This document shows positions 1-40,700 of a stretch of 64,000 nucleotides of DNA, piece after piece (positions within the stretch are counted from its first letter, which is position 1; every line of letters begins with the position of its first letter). The notes beneath the pieces are model-generated. The model searched no databases. It saw only the letters and a program-made list of their open reading frames with translations, and was not told the origin of the DNA. The position numbers and the translations under genes are program-made. Origin of the DNA: Siniperca chuatsi (taxonomy: Eukaryota; Chordata; Actinopteri; Centrarchiformes; Sinipercidae); contig NC_058058.1 in NCBI RefSeq assembly GCF_020085105.1, positions 9,635,675 through 9,699,674 on the forward strand. Reading direction: 5' to 3'.

Positions 1-143
1 TTGTTTTGTTTTACTCTAAATTACATGTATATTCTGTTTTAAATTTCTTTGCTGAATCCTGGTTTTGTTTGTTTTTTGCAGTATTATTAACAAATCATAT
101 GTATAATTGTCAGTTTTTTTCTTATATATAGGATAATACCAAC

Positions 144-2634
144 CTCAGCTACAGCCTGGTCTGCAGACTCCATCTTCTCAAACGTGATAAATGCGCAACT
201 AGAAAGAGAAACAGGAAACACAAATCACAACTGCATCATAGAATAAATCAGAAGCAGGAGAAGAGAGTATAGTATAAGACAGCAACACATTCATAACAGT
301 AGGCAGAGATGACCACTATGTGCACACAGAGTTGTTTAATAGTTCCATACTTGCGTGGATTGTCCATGGAGAGGTCGATGATGTTCCCATGTTGAGAGAA
401 AGCAGAGCGCAGGCTGTCCTCAGCGAGCCCAGAGCCGTAAACATACACCGTATTCCCCTTTCGCACCCCTCTCCGCTCTGGGTATGAATCTGACCCTGGG
501 ATTGAAAACATGGGAGACAGAGAAAAATCATTTAAATGTCCCAGCATGCCTTTTGACAACCACCACCAGACTATGTCCACATTATGACTTGGCTGTGCAC
601 TATATTCTTGTCAACTACTGATAGTACTATTCCTGGAGATATCTGCATCTCTGCCTTCCCTATGATTGATTTTTCTTTGTATAATTGTAAAATCTCCTTG
701 CATAACAACAGAAATTGGTTACTCACGTCTGAACGGTCCATCTCTGTCTCTGTCCCGTTCCCTGTCGCGGTCTCGATCCCTGTCTCTGCTTCGGTCTCTT
801 TCTCGGTCCAGTTCCCTGTCTCTGTCCCTGCCTCTGTCTCTATCCCTTTCCCGGTCTCTTTCTCTGTCTCTGTCCCGCTCTCTATCCGGCTCTCGGTCCC
901 GGTCGCGGTCTCGCTCTCTCTCTCTGTCTTTGTCCATTTCACGGCTGGATGATATGCCGCCTCCGTCGTCCTCTTCCCGATATCGGTTGCTTGAGCTGAC
1001 GAAGCTGCAGGGACACACAGGGGAAATGACGTTACACACACAGATACTCACCGTCGGTGTATTAAACAGGTTTGTTTTGCTTATTCATCATGGTTTTTAG
1101 ACATTACCTCTCATACAGAGATTTCCTGTGGCCTCTCTTCCCAGACTAGGAGAAACACAAATATGATAACAACAGAATAAGCTGTACATTTTGTTTTCTG
1201 TGCAACAAGTCATTTTCGGATCTTCAGATTTGTGAAACAGTGTCTTGATCTGTAAATGTGCATATTATAGCATATGTGTCTTTTTAACACTACCACAGAA
1301 ATTCTACAGAAGTTATTTAACTCTGAATTGAAAACACTCGCTTGAATGTGTCGCAGCGCAATTGCAATCAGCCACCACAGCAAGACGTAAACATTGCATT
1401 AGTATTTTTTCCTTAGTATTTAAAATTTGAGGAATTGATGCTACACGAGAAAGAAACCTAAATACACACCAACTGCAACAAAGGGGTCATGTTTGCAGCC
1501 ATGTTTTATATCCACTATACCTCAGGTTGTTCTTCATCTGTAGAGAAACTCCTTTGGAATGGTAAGAAAGCAGGAACTGGGCCTTTCTCAGGGTCCTGTG
1601 GCAGATAAAGAGCAACAATTAAACAAATGAACAAACAAAACAAAGCAAGAAAACAGCTGAACATCAGCCGAAACAACACTGTCTAAGGAATGACAGCTCA
1701 CCTTGAGTTTGATTTCCAGCATTCGAGAGCGTTTAAAGCCCGAGTTCTTGTTCTCTGATTTGATGGCACTGATGGCACCAGACTTGATGAGCATCTTTGC
1801 TTGCTCTGTCGCCGTTGCAGTGTCAACAACAGGCTGGTCCGACAAAGCTGTTGTGACATAAATTGTAAAGTAAATAAAAGCATAACAAGTGGTTAAGTAC
1901 ATGATACATGCTGCTTTAGCAAAAATAAAAATGGGGCCTCCAGTAGCCCTAATATTTCAAATAGGATCAACTTAAGTGAGTACAAGTATACAAATATGCA
2001 GAAAAGTCACATATATGTTGTCTTTTTTGTCCAGTTATTTGTTAGTATTTATGGTCAGAATATTTATGATTTACCTTCATTATTATGTTTACTCTAGTCA
2101 ATGTGTTTTCATTTGCTTTTTAAATTCTTGTTAACAGGACAGAGAGTCTCAACAGGTGTCATTGTATAAATTAAAGTGATTGAGTAAATTAATTAATTAA
2201 ATTATACACACTGGGGATGCTGGAGGCGAGTAAACACAAGGTGTATTTTAGTTAGCGGAGTAAAGACAAATGCTGAAGTACACAAATTACTTTAAATGGA
2301 GTCAAATGCACTTACTCCGTTTCAAGCCACTCTGGTTTGTCTGGTTGGTTGAACTCTGCTTCTTCAAGGCAAGCAGCGACTTTTTCTGAAAAGACGGTGA
2401 AATAAAACTTATATTTTTGGGGAATAAATTCAACACTTATCATTAAAACTAATTATATAGTTACACATTCACGTCTTTATTCAATATGCAAAAGTCTTAC
2501 ATTTTATCCACTACCATGTTCTTGTTAGGGGATGTGACAGCAAGCTTCCAGTGACTTACTTTTTTCTTGAGTTTGGCATATTTCTTTTGCAGAGCCTCCT
2601 CTTCCTCCGTTAGCGAACTTGGAAACACCACCAT
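144..2634 (-). CDS. nelfe: Negative elongation factor E (NELF-E / RD protein), 3'-truncated
   Basis: NELF-E is the RNA-binding subunit of the nuclear NELF complex, which holds RNA polymerase II at promoter-proximal pause sites. Coding exons in transcription order: 2634-2560, 2385-2316, 1847-1702, 1595-1521, 1145-1108, 1004-727, 495-351, 198-144. All junctions are GT-AG and phases agree, giving 294 residues. The start [19 protein letters not shown] aligns with the human N-terminus ([19 protein letters not shown]), the segment that contacts other NELF subunits. The conserved TATATEQAK and KSGAISAIK blocks follow. Residues about 157-222 are an RD/RE dipeptide tract in a single exon (727-1004), then GPFRR and an RRM with RNP2 near TVYVYG (about 243-248) and RNP1 near NCAFITF (276-282). 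The last exon seen ends at AVAE with a GT donor; about 66 C-terminal residues, by human comparison, lie before base 1. Head-to-head with skic2, as in mammals. Confidence 0.96.
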
Positions 2635-3276
2635 GATGGCAAAAGCTACAATACAGACAACTGCATTAACAGCTGGTAACAAATACAGGTATAGTAACAC
2701 AAAACAGGCATTAACGGATTGGCTTATGTACTTTCACCGCTGCTAGCCTAGGTAAGCTAATTCGGTCGCTAGCCAGAACCCAAAACACGACTTCCTCCCG
2801 AGAGAATAAAAAAAATGTAGCTAATTTAGACCACACAAAAAGTAAACAGTAACAGCCTGCCAGAATAATACAACATGTGCGGTCTCTTAAAACTACTGTT
2901 CATAATGGCTGTTTTTATCTTATTAATTCACTTAACGTTACCAAATTCAAACGGTGGTACACAGCTCGCAACAAAAACACCGGCGCGTAAATATGACGTC
3001 GGCGGTGGCGTTTTTGCTTTCTTGCAACAAAAATGTTTAGCAAAACATTTAGCAAAGCGCACAAAACGACATCCCTCTGGAATATAATAATTAATTATAT
3101 ATTGTAGACATCTTTGTGGAAGTGGCTGACACGTTTACAGTTTAGTTTTTCTTTTTCTATTGTAGCTAGCTTAACGCTAGTTTAGTAGCTACTTCCGCTT
3201 GTCAATTTTGGCAACTTCCGAGGCGACAGCTGTAACTAGTTGGTGGCAACTTCTGCTTTCACTTGCGAGTGGGGAC
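2635..3276. promoter_or_regulatory. Head-to-head nelfe/skic2 promoter region
   Basis: The 642 bp between the two divergent start codons must hold both 5' UTRs and promoters. It contains two copies of the ETS-type core ACTTCCG at 3191-3197 and 3214-3220 and a CRE-like TGACGTCG at 2994-3001. There are also clusters of GCTAGC/TTAGC-like words (2741-2775 and 3164-3190). No TATA box is obvious at a fixed distance. Shared promoter function is inferred from the spacing and from the same arrangement in mammals. An open frame at 2875-3087 has no recognisable product and is not called as a gene. Confidence 0.6.
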
Positions 3277-22234
<18,958 letters not shown>

Positions 22235-22499
22235 GAGACGAAGGGGCGAATGATGCCGAGATGCCTTTCAGCCAAGTGTTTTTGTGTGAAAGGTGTGAGA
22301 AAGATGGAGATGTATGGGGGAGGTAAAGAGATGGTGTGTGTTAACATGTTTCCGCTAACAAGTGCTGTATGTGCCTACAAAACATGTTGATGTTTACATG
22401 AAAATTCCTGACTATGAAAACTATGATTTTAACCAACAGACCAAAGTAGAGAGAGTAGTGGAATGAACTTGAAATCTGGATTGTAATTTATTGTACAGT

Positions 22500-22505
22500 A
22501 ATAAA
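22500..22505 (+). terminator. skic2 polyadenylation signal
   Basis: AATAAA 266 bp after the stop codon of skic2, the first canonical signal in a short 3' UTR. The rest of 22520-23099 holds the prrt1 promoter and 5' UTR, with no other gene seen. Confidence 0.75.
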
Positions 22506-23099
22506 ATCTGTATTCCAAAAACATGATTTAATGTCCTTTTTTCCCCTCAGATATTTGTAAAATGTTTTGTTGCATGCATCATTACCAGTCTATTCTGGCT
22601 TTCTGACAACTTCAAGGGAAAAATCTGCCATCATTGAGGACATCATGCCTGAGAGGAAAAACCGAGGCGCTGAAATGTCACGCAAGGAAAGAAATGCGTG
22701 GTTTCTTTGTTGAGCTGTAATGGGATGTTCCAGCACAGTGCATGTGCATTTCCCCAGTCCGAGCTGTCGCTTTAAGACAAAGATAGCTTTGTGTCTGATT
22801 AATTCAATGTACGGCGACGCGTTATCGGAGAAACCTTGTTAGACTTCCAGCTGCACAGAGAGAAAGAGGAAAGGAGAAATACTGGACAGACCTGCGCGCT
22901 GAGGAGAACTGGGTTCACTTTTAAGTTATTATTATCATTAAACCGTGGGTGGTTTTTAAAAGATGAAGACATCTTGAGGATTGGTTGCACACGTTTGGAG
23001 TAAAAAGTCTGCATCATCGCGCACGAAAGGAGGGATTTTGCACCACCGGCTGGAGTTAAAACATCCGATCAAAAGGAGGAGGACAGAAGATCTGAAGGC

Positions 23100-31558
<8,459 letters not shown>

Positions 31559-34500
31559 CTCCACGCAGTGTCAGACAGATGGGAAATCATGGCATATATT
31601 AGCTAGCTAACTACTCTCAATCGTTTGGAGGAAATAGGAGCACTGAAAATGCACACAAACTGCTACTGCATTGCTGGCCCTCTGTGTACAGCTACACACA
31701 CACAGCTCTGACCTAACCTGCTGCCATCAAACTCACTAAGGCGACCAAAAACAACCAATCACAGCTGATGTTCAAATGCCAAATACAAGCAGCTGTCAAA
31801 TGAGGTCCAGTATTGCTGTTAGCACAGCGGCCGCTTAATATTTACACTCAGATATGAGCTGCAAGAGGGATACAAAGCTCCTATCATTAACAATTCATTT
31901 GATGCTGATTAATTCAAACGGATGATGTAGTTAGATGCGAGGATAGGTCACTGTGTGTTTCAGTTTTACATATTCCAATGACAAAATCTACTAAATGGGC
32001 CCACAAAGAGTCAATTTTGGGATAGTTAAATGCACATTTTAGTCTTACAAGTACAAGTATACATGTGTTTTCTTCTTTTAAAAAAAAAAAGGTGCCATGT
32101 TGAAACAGTGTTGATTTACAGAGCAGTATTATTGCTGATACACTTGGATAAGAGATTGTAAAACAGATTTAAAGTGTTAGAGGGGGGTGATCAATACACA
32201 TTTAACACACCAAATGGAGACTGGACTGACTGACAGAGAGTCTAATGTAACCAAACACAGAGTATTTATTTGAGATGGGTTGTTTATATGTAACATGGAT
32301 GAGACGATACATAACTTATTATATGTTTTTTAATTTATTTAAAATATGTTATTTATTAATTTATTCAATATCTACCCATGCATTGACTTGACAGTATATC
32401 ACTAGTTTATTGCAGCTATCTGACACTTTGAAATTGGCTTAAATTTGACATCTGATGATGATGATGATGTTGCACTTTGTAGTAACCAGATAAAATGACG
32501 CAGCTGCTTACATTCATAGTTCTTATAGTGCATGATAAATATAAATTTAAGCTAAAATAGCTTGTCTCCCAGCTGTTGGTGGGAATATTTCCTAAAATGT
32601 CTAGAAGTGTGTGGTACAATATTTTACAATACAAGCTACTGTCAAAACAAAAAAAGGAGACAATTTATATGATAAGTATTTGAATCTTAGGTTTGCAAAT
32701 ATTGTTTTTTCGCAAGTATTTTAGAAGTGTATTGGGCTATTTTGTGTTGCACATCTCTTAGCTCTTTAATCAATCATACAGTGTATATGAAACTTTAGTG
32801 CAACGTCACACTTATGAGGCAACATAACCCTGCATGTCATCCTCAGTTTGTTTCCATTTGTCTTAAACATCAGCTGTGAGCTCCTATAATGTTGTTTCAC
32901 CGTTGTAACACGAGTCAGGGTTCACCCCCATATGAGTATGGTTTCCATAATGTAGCGTAGCTCCGAGCAGCATGTGTGCTGTTGTTTGTAAGAGCTGTAA
33001 CATTACAGTATGAACTATTATGTGACGTTGCTGGAGTTATGTGAGAGCCGAAAATGAATGTTTCCAATAGGAGAGAGAGAAAATATTAATGCCTATACTG
33101 TATTGTAGCACTTTCCGCACTATGAAATCTTTCCTCTGGTCCCCGTCCTCTCACTTTTTTTCTTTCTCCTGTCCACATGAATTATTGCACCTATTAATAT
33201 ATCTCTTTCCTCTGTTGGTCCCTCTGATGATGCTATTTTTTTTTATTATACAAAGATATTAAAAATCATGAAAATTATGTTAGCTGACAATGAACACAAA
33301 TAGAGACAGTATAAATACAGTTTATTCTGTAGTTTATATATTATTATTATTATTTATTGCATTTGATTATCACTAATATTGAGTACATTGAACACATCTG
33401 GGCCCGTATTTATCAAACTTTCAAAAACTACACTTAAGAATGCTCCTAAAAGCCAACTTAGTCCACATTTATCAAGTGACTTCCTCGTATTTACTGCGAG
33501 TAACTTTTAAGAACAGCTCTCAAGTGATCACTTGATTAATCATGTGTATGCTCAGAGCAGGAATAGCCAATCAGAAACAAGGATTTACCGAACAACTGCC
33601 TTATTGTTAAATAATCCTTACATTTCACTCAGCAATTAGTTTTTCTGCCAAAACATGTGATTTAAAAAAAATTTAAGTTGATTTTATTTGTGTGAAATCT
33701 GTAATACCTCCAGTAACAAAATGTTGTGCTTCGGATAGCATATTATTCATCATGATGAATGATATTTAGTACAATTACTTCAAAACATGTCTCAGACGGT
33801 GTGTGATCACCCCTGTTTCTATACTAACTTAATTCTTTTAAATTTAAGATCATTTTAAGTCATTTCAATATTTCGATAAATAGCTTTTATTCTTAAAGCA
33901 AGATTTTGACATTTTGGGAAATATGCTTATTTGCTTTCTTGCTGAGAGATATATGAGAAGATTTATACCACTTTTGTGTCTGTGCACTAAATATTAAGCT
34001 AGAACCGGGCGACATTAGCTTAGCACAAAGACTGGAAATGGGGGGGACAGCTAGCCTGGCTCTGTCCAAAAATCCACCTCTCAGCACCTGCAAATTGTAA
34101 TTTTTATGATTTTATATGTATTTAAAAAGAAGAGAAAAATTGTGTTAATTAGGGGGCTTTAGAGGTGCTAGTAGGTAGATTCTATTACCTTTAGACAGCT
34201 AGGCTAGCTGTTTTCCCACTGTTGCTAAGCTATGCTAGCCAGCTTCTGGCTGCAGCTTCATATTTACCGTACAGATATGAGAGTGGTATCGATCTTCACA
34301 TCAAACTCTCGGCAAGAAAGCATAAATAAGCATATTTCCCAAAATGCAAAACCATTTATTTAAGTTGGTGAAAAAAAGTGAAGGATTTTTACTTTTACAC
34401 TTGAGCCCTAAAATTCACTTTTAGCCGTTTGATAAATACAGGCCCTGTCCTTATATTGACACAGTGATATTTCAGTGTTAGAAGAATACATGAAGCACAG

Positions 34501-34900
34501 TGCTGTTTAGTATTAGTATTGTACAGAAGGATCTGTCATTGAGTGTGTTTCTACTGAATAGAGTCACTCCTAGCATATCTAGCTTATACGGCGCTAGGCT
34601 GCATCTCCCTGTGTGCTTTCTGATAGGACTCTTCTGTGCTCAGCAACATGAATCGTAGCTGTTTACTAAACAGCTTGGAGATGTGTTCCTCATTTTCTTT
34701 TCATTTTTTTTGTTTTGTTTTTGAGCTTGTAAATGCGATGGGTTGCTTGTTCAAAGAGCCAAAAATGACCTATGTGTACATGTGGTTCTCTTGGGGTTTA
34801 TTATTATAATTATGTTCATGGCTGTGTTGCACATGCATTAGTTGTTTCTGACTTTGGTTGTTTGAGTAATGAATAAAAGAATAATTTTGGGACGTGAACG
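31559..34900 (+). other. prrt1 3' UTR / downstream region
   Basis: No gene is seen. Candidate polyadenylation signals on the plus strand are ATTAAA at 33258-33263 and AATAAA at 34872-34877. The sequence from 31559 to about 33250 is unique-looking and AT-rich, as expected of a long neuronal 3' UTR. A nested repeat occupies 33402-34445. The true 3' end cannot be fixed from sequence. Confidence 0.45.
33402..34445. mobile_element. Terminal-inverted-repeat element with a second element nested inside
   Basis: The outer ends are GGGCCCGTATTTATCAAAC (from 33402) and its inverted partner GTTTGATAAATACAGGCCC (ending 34445). The inner element has a longer TIR: 'cattttgggaaatatgctta' near 33911 and its inverse 'taagcatatttcccaaaatg' near 34327. 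Its arms span 33903-33942 and 34310-34351. A fragment of the inner family recurs at 41160-41340. No transposase was seen. Confidence 0.7.
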
Positions 34901-35149
34901 ATGCGTTGATGCAGGCGGTGTCTCATTCTTCAGGTCTGTTTTTCACCTTCCAGTCTCTCTGTGGTCTTTCCTCTTTCCCCTCATCACTAAGGCGCTATTT
35001 ATAGTTGCCCCGGTTTTCTCCCTCTCTGTCTCTCTTTTTCCTCTCTCTGTCACAACATGAACTACAGTATCGCTCACTATCACTATCTTGTGTTTAATCA
35101 CATAAGGTCTTGCAGGGTTATATTTTACAACTGCTCATCTTCTGCACCA

Positions 35150-35705
35150 CATAAAAATGATTATCCCTTCCCATCCAGGCAGTTTATATTGTACAAACCC
35201 AAATTTAAGCATATTACAACATTTTGTACGGACGTTCATGTTCCCCAGAAGATAAATCCTAATGACTTCTAGTGACCGCCTGACTTTTCCTGCAGCGCCA
35301 CCATGAGTTGAGACATTTTCAGTCAAATGTCTCAACTATTGGTTGGATTGGCATTAAATTAGAGCCACCATCAGGTCAAAACTAATTTGTCCAATACTTT
35401 GTTTTATGACTTAACACCTGAAAAACTAATGACACCTCTGCAGCCTCAGCTGTTCTTTGTGTTTACTGCTAATTAGCAAATGTTAGCATGCTAACATGCT
35501 AAACTAAGATGACGAACATGGTAAACATGATTGTATTATAAGAATTTGCTTAACACACCCATGGGTAAACATCATACCTGCTTAGCATTAGCATGTTAGC
35601 ATTGTCACTGTGAGCATGTTAGCTTGCTGATGTTAGCATTTAGCTCAAAGCACCACTGTGCCTAAGTACAGTCTCTCAGAGCCGCTAGCATGGCTGTAGA
35701 CTCTT
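35150..35705. repeat. Dispersed teleost repeat rich in 'gttagcatgctaa'
   Basis: Contains 'gttcatgttccccagaag', 'gcgccaccatgagttga', 'gttagcatgctaacatgctaa' and 'gtgcctaagtacagtctc' in the order I recall for a common percomorph repeat of several hundred bases. Non-coding. Confidence 0.6.
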
Positions 35706-36089
35706 AATAGACATTAGGGTTGTTTCCATGCGTCACCTTTCCTGTATTTGTGTCATAAAGATGAATATGTCTTCCCATTCGCAGCTTATACTGTATAAAC
35801 CCAAAATGTCAGAATGCTACAATTACTCTACTCTTAATTGGACATTTTAAATTGGACCATAATAATAGCCTATCTCTTATTTTGCCTTATGTCTGTCTCT
35901 GTCCTGTTTTTTGCTGCTGTTTAATCCTGTCATTATGATTTTCCTTTAAGTAAAATTCTTTAAACCTGCAATGTTTGTTGTTTTTTGAACACAACATTGA
36001 CATATCAACACCTTTAAATTTGATGTGATGAACTTGTTAGCAAACAGTTGCTTATTTACACCTCCAGTAGTCATGGAGCAACATTATCA

Positions 36090-36480
36090 TGAATTTGGAG
36101 TTGTGTTTCTGGTCACCTTATGAATGTAAGTCCAATATTCACTCTCTTTTATCTCTGTTTTTGGTCTCTACCAACTCCTGGGGGAAATATCTGGCTCTTT
36201 AGCTGCTAAATGCTCCACTGTGTTCACCAGCTAGTTTCTAACTGTGTCTGTCTGCCGCTTGTTGCTGAGCAGGTTTTGTACTGTGGGTTTTAAGAGTTTT
36301 TCTCTGAAAACAGCTGCGTGCTGCAGCCGAAAACAACATTATGAGAGCAGTGAGAGTGAAGCGAAACAGTTTAGTCGCGGGCTGGACAGCTAAAAATGAG
36401 CTGAAACTTGCTATAAAGCTCTGTAAAGCCAAGGGGAGCTGCAGATTCGGGTGATAATTCTCTGTAGGGTCATCACTACT
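36090..36480. repeat. Inverted copy of the 10770-11070 repeat
   Basis: Contains 'gttcaccagctagtttctaact' and 'gtaaagccaaggggagctgcag', the reverse complement of phrases at 10770-11070. Lies in the prrt1-tmem268 intergenic region. Confidence 0.6.
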
Positions 36481-37797
36481 AGCAACCCATTTCACATTGT
36501 CACATTGTTATTTGATACATTGTTATAAAACTATTAGAAAACTATTGATTGCAGCAACTTTAAATAATACTGTATCTGTTTAATAGGTGAAATATGGACC
36601 CAAACAATTAGGCCAATGAAAAAGAGGTTTGAGGGAGAAACTAAAGGTGGGAGCTGAGCCAGCCTGTGTGTGCAGGATCACAGATGGCCATTTAGCCTCC
36701 TGAGGAGAGCCAGTGTCTCTGAGATCGTTTAACTTGGCCTCACGCTGCACGCCTCTCTCCTCCATCACACAATCCCAGCTTCCCCTGGGTCAGCCATGCT
36801 GGCTGTCTCGCTGTGTGTGTTTGTGTCATTCTGCAGGTCTCTCGCTGGGCTGTCATCTCAGCCACAGCATCAGGACTGATGGGTATTCACTGGTAATATG
36901 TGAGAAATAAACCCAGCCTACTGCAAACACAAATGCATAGATAACTAACGCACATACACACATAAAACCAAAGGTGTGAGAACAAAACAAACACCCTCAG
37001 TTCTGTGCTGCTGCTGACATTTGAGATAATATAGCGAATAAACTGAAGCCAATGATTCATGTTAGCCCCCTTTCAGCATCATTACACACCTGCATCAAGG
37101 GGAATCTCTTTCTTTTCCTTCATGCTTCCACTGTCTTTGTCTACACATCACTTGTCAATCTTCCAAGCAGTGATGGAAGAAGTATTCAGTTCCTTTACTT
37201 AAGTAAAAGTACCATTACAACTATGTAAAAATACTTCATTACAAGTAAAAGTCCTGCATTCAAAGTAAATGTACTCAGTTACTTTCCACCACCTACAGTT
37301 CAACCACAAAGACAAATACTGTAGAATCAAATTGCAAGAATCAATATTTATATATTTGTGTATATAAATAATTTAAACAGCAGTTACTAAGGCTGTAATT
37401 GTCATGTGTACAAGAGTACAAATATTGTTTTACAGCAGCTGGAATAGACCTCAGTGTGTTCTCGGTGTGACAGCATTTGGCAGGATGCAGAAATTGTTGG
37501 GACCAAATGGACAAAGATCCAGGTGGTGCAAACACAGAGCTGGCATGAAAACAGTAGCATAAGTACAGTAGCCTGCAGGCTGGAGCAACCGCCTTAAAAA
37601 CAGAGAAATCAAGAGTCTGAAGCTCCAAACAGGTCCTTCATGTGATCAAAATGTCCTTAAACATGTAGCCTAATCCATGTTTGCTCCCACATATTAGTTT
37701 GTCTGTTCATGGGTGCGAAGCACAGGTCTTTTTTAAAAAACAGTGTAGTCCACCAGTTCCATGTACCAGCTTCCTGATTTGACACTGGTCGGCCCTG
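36481..37797. other. Intergenic DNA upstream of the tmem268 3' end
   Basis: Apart from a short 'aagtaaaagtaccattac' repeat fragment at 37165-37300, I see no gene, RNA or clear regulatory element. It includes the minus-strand 3' UTR of tmem268, whose polyadenylation signal I could not identify with confidence. Confidence 0.5.
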
Positions 37798-40700
37798 TTA
37801 TAGAAGGATCTTCTTTTTAATGTACTGGCAGAGGCAGAGAGGGGCAGTGGTGCAGTGATTCCTCCTGGGACGTAGGTGGTGGTTTGATGGTCCTGACAGC
37901 CTCTCCGACACCAGTAGCTTCACATAAGCTGCGCTGTAGGTCATCAGAAGCTGGTAGGCTTTAGCCTGCAAAAAAGTACATTGACACGGTAACGCTTTAG
38001 ATTATGGCCTGCAACATACAGCATAATTCTTCCCAATTTACAGTGTAATGTTTTATACTAACGGTGTACCAGTGCGGTATGTACCTATACATACGTGGAG
38101 GTACAAAGGGAACAAGATGTGAAGTTAGGGAATAAGGGGGTAACAATCTGGGTACCTGTTAGCTAATGAATACCTTGCTCTTTTGTACATGTTTGAAGAT
38201 TTTAAGTCTTTTTCTTCAAGAACACAAGTGTTTGTTTGCATCCCAAGACCACTATACTTTTAGACTTATTTAATTATAATCTTGGAAACTCTTGGAAACT
38301 GGTTAAGACTTAATTTGCATTACAAGTAGGAAATCCGTCTGCCTCCAAGTCCATCTCTGAATGTTTTGTTTTATTTGCTTATTTTATAAAGTGACTTAAG
38401 GTAGTATGATGGCTGGAGTTTCTTCTTTCTAATAAAAAAGATGAATGGGTCACTGAAAAAGCTGCTAACTCATGCAAAACATTAAAATTTTTGCAATTGC
38501 AAAACGATGGTTCAAATATAAACAATAAAAATACCTGTTATTTCTAAATACATTTAAAAATGCTGAAAAGCACAAAATAAACCGTAACAGTAATTTTAGC
38601 CTCAAAATATTGATATGGCCTTTTAAAAGCCAAACACTGTTTCTATATATAAAACTAAACCATAAACCATCGTCTCATAGAATAATTTGTTCACGTTTTG
38701 ATAGTGTGCGTGAATGCTACCATTTATGATGCTCTGATTCTGCCATTCATATGAATTACAGCTTTAGAGATACTGGATTTTAGAGGCTACAACCAATATA
38801 GTTTTGAGAAAATAAAAATCTGATAATGGTATTTAATAGTAAATTACTATATCCAGTAACTTTTGTTTCTAACTGACTAACTCACAATAAAGTCACTAAC
38901 TAACTAACTAGGTAACTAATATCACTAAAAACTAAATTATTCAAAATAACAGCATTAAATAAAAACACAAATAAAGCAAAACTATGTTGTACTTGAATTA
39001 AAAAAAATCTAGTCTAGAAGTCATAAAAATCATAAACCATAAAAACCTTAAAAACATGTATTGATGCAGTTTACATGCACTGCTATTTATTTTTTACATA
39101 TCTGCTAAATCTGATGTATCTATAATGAAACAATACTGGTGATATATAGGTCAGGCTCTAATATAAATTGTGGGAACAAAGAAGTCTTGCAGCATCATGT
39201 CTTTTTACCTGAGCAGGTAGCGATGCATCAGGAATGAGGCTGTAGTTGGTGTTGAGTTTGGCGTCCTCCCGCTGGCTAGTTGAGGTACTGCAGCCCGTCT
39301 CCTCATTTCTCAGCAGAGGCCTTTGTTCATCTGAGCTCTCCTCCACATCTGACTGACTGACCTCGGGGTCGACAGCCGTGACCTCAGTCACAAGGACGAG
39401 GTGGGACATCTTCCTCTTCAGTTTGTTCTGAAGAAAGTGTGACATCAATTAGATCATTTTAACTTCCTCCACATTGCGAGAATGGGAAGCTATGAAACGT
39501 GATGCTATCCTTTAGACTAAGACTAACTTTCTGTTTGCCCTAAGTCCAGAAATAAATATCTTTTCAACAGCCCCTAGAATTATGTTTCTATTGATTTTGA
39601 GGGAGGACTAACATGGGCGCACAAGAAAAATCAATAAAGCAGCAGGAGAACAAACAGAGAGCCAGATGTACTCGACTCACTCACCTGGGTGTCATTTGCC
39701 ACAAAGCTGTGCTCCTCTAAAGTTTCAGTCAGTGCCCTCAGACAGCGGGACATGTCCCAATACACAAAGTACAGCTGCAGAGAGTTACAGAGAGATAAAT
39801 ACAGGAGCATTAGTGGCTGTCAAAGCAAAATTATTCAATTTGTTGTTCATTACTAATGTACTAGTCTTGTTCCAGACCGCTAAATCACCACCCACATCTC
39901 AAATTGTGGTGAGTTTTATTACAAGAACATTTGTATTGATCACATAAAGCTCATTACACCTACATGATTAGTGGAGATGCACGCCAGTACAAGCCATATA
40001 TGGTATTATCATCCCATGTGAGCAGATTTCTTTGCACTGTTCAAATGGAATCTTTCCTTTTTTCAAAAATCTGTTTTTATTTTGGGTGTTTATACTATAC
40101 TACTTTTATCTATTTATCAAACCCACACAACTTTATTTTACATTCTAGTGGAGATCCCAAAGTTTCAAAAGATACCAAATATGTCAGAATAAATTTTGGG
40201 GAAATGTCTATGAAGTGAAGACTTTCTGATGTATGGTGCAGCTATAAATTATGGCATACTGGATTTGAATATTTTACTACTTTCTACTGTTTTTTAGACC
40301 AATAGAAAGCTACTAGTGTGTATTTGCTTTGTCATTGTTGTGTTGTTATGCCTGCTGATATGTTGTTTTAATTGTCATCTTGTTGTGTCATTAACCACAT
40401 GGTTTTGCTGCATCATTCCTCTGTCTTCTTGTTTTATTATTCTCTGTGTCATACTGTTCTCCCTATCATCTTTATGTTGCTCTCTCACGCCACAAAAAGA
40501 TTAAACTAAGAAACGAGACAACCGCAGGAGTCTCACACACTAACAGCTGTGTATCAGCCTAAATGACATCCAACAACAGTAGACATGGACAACTGTATTG
40601 TACAAAGAAGTTAGTACACTTTTGGCACATATGGAAGCTCATATTCTCACAGTTTCAGTTGATTTTATAAGAACAACCTGCATGTTTCCACTGCAGTTCT

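Noticed and set aside
584-1100. Long plus-strand open frames rich in Ser/Arg/Leu and Val/Pro, and a second minus-strand frame 571-1041
   Set aside because: They are shadows of the low-complexity RD/RE tract of nelfe exon 6, where a purine-rich repeat keeps several frames open.
2875-3087. 70-aa open frame in the nelfe/skic2 promoter
   Set aside because: No recognisable homology, and it lies in the bidirectional promoter.
36580-36910. Short open frames on both strands between prrt1 and tmem268
   Set aside because: Overlapping, low-information and without splice or homology support.
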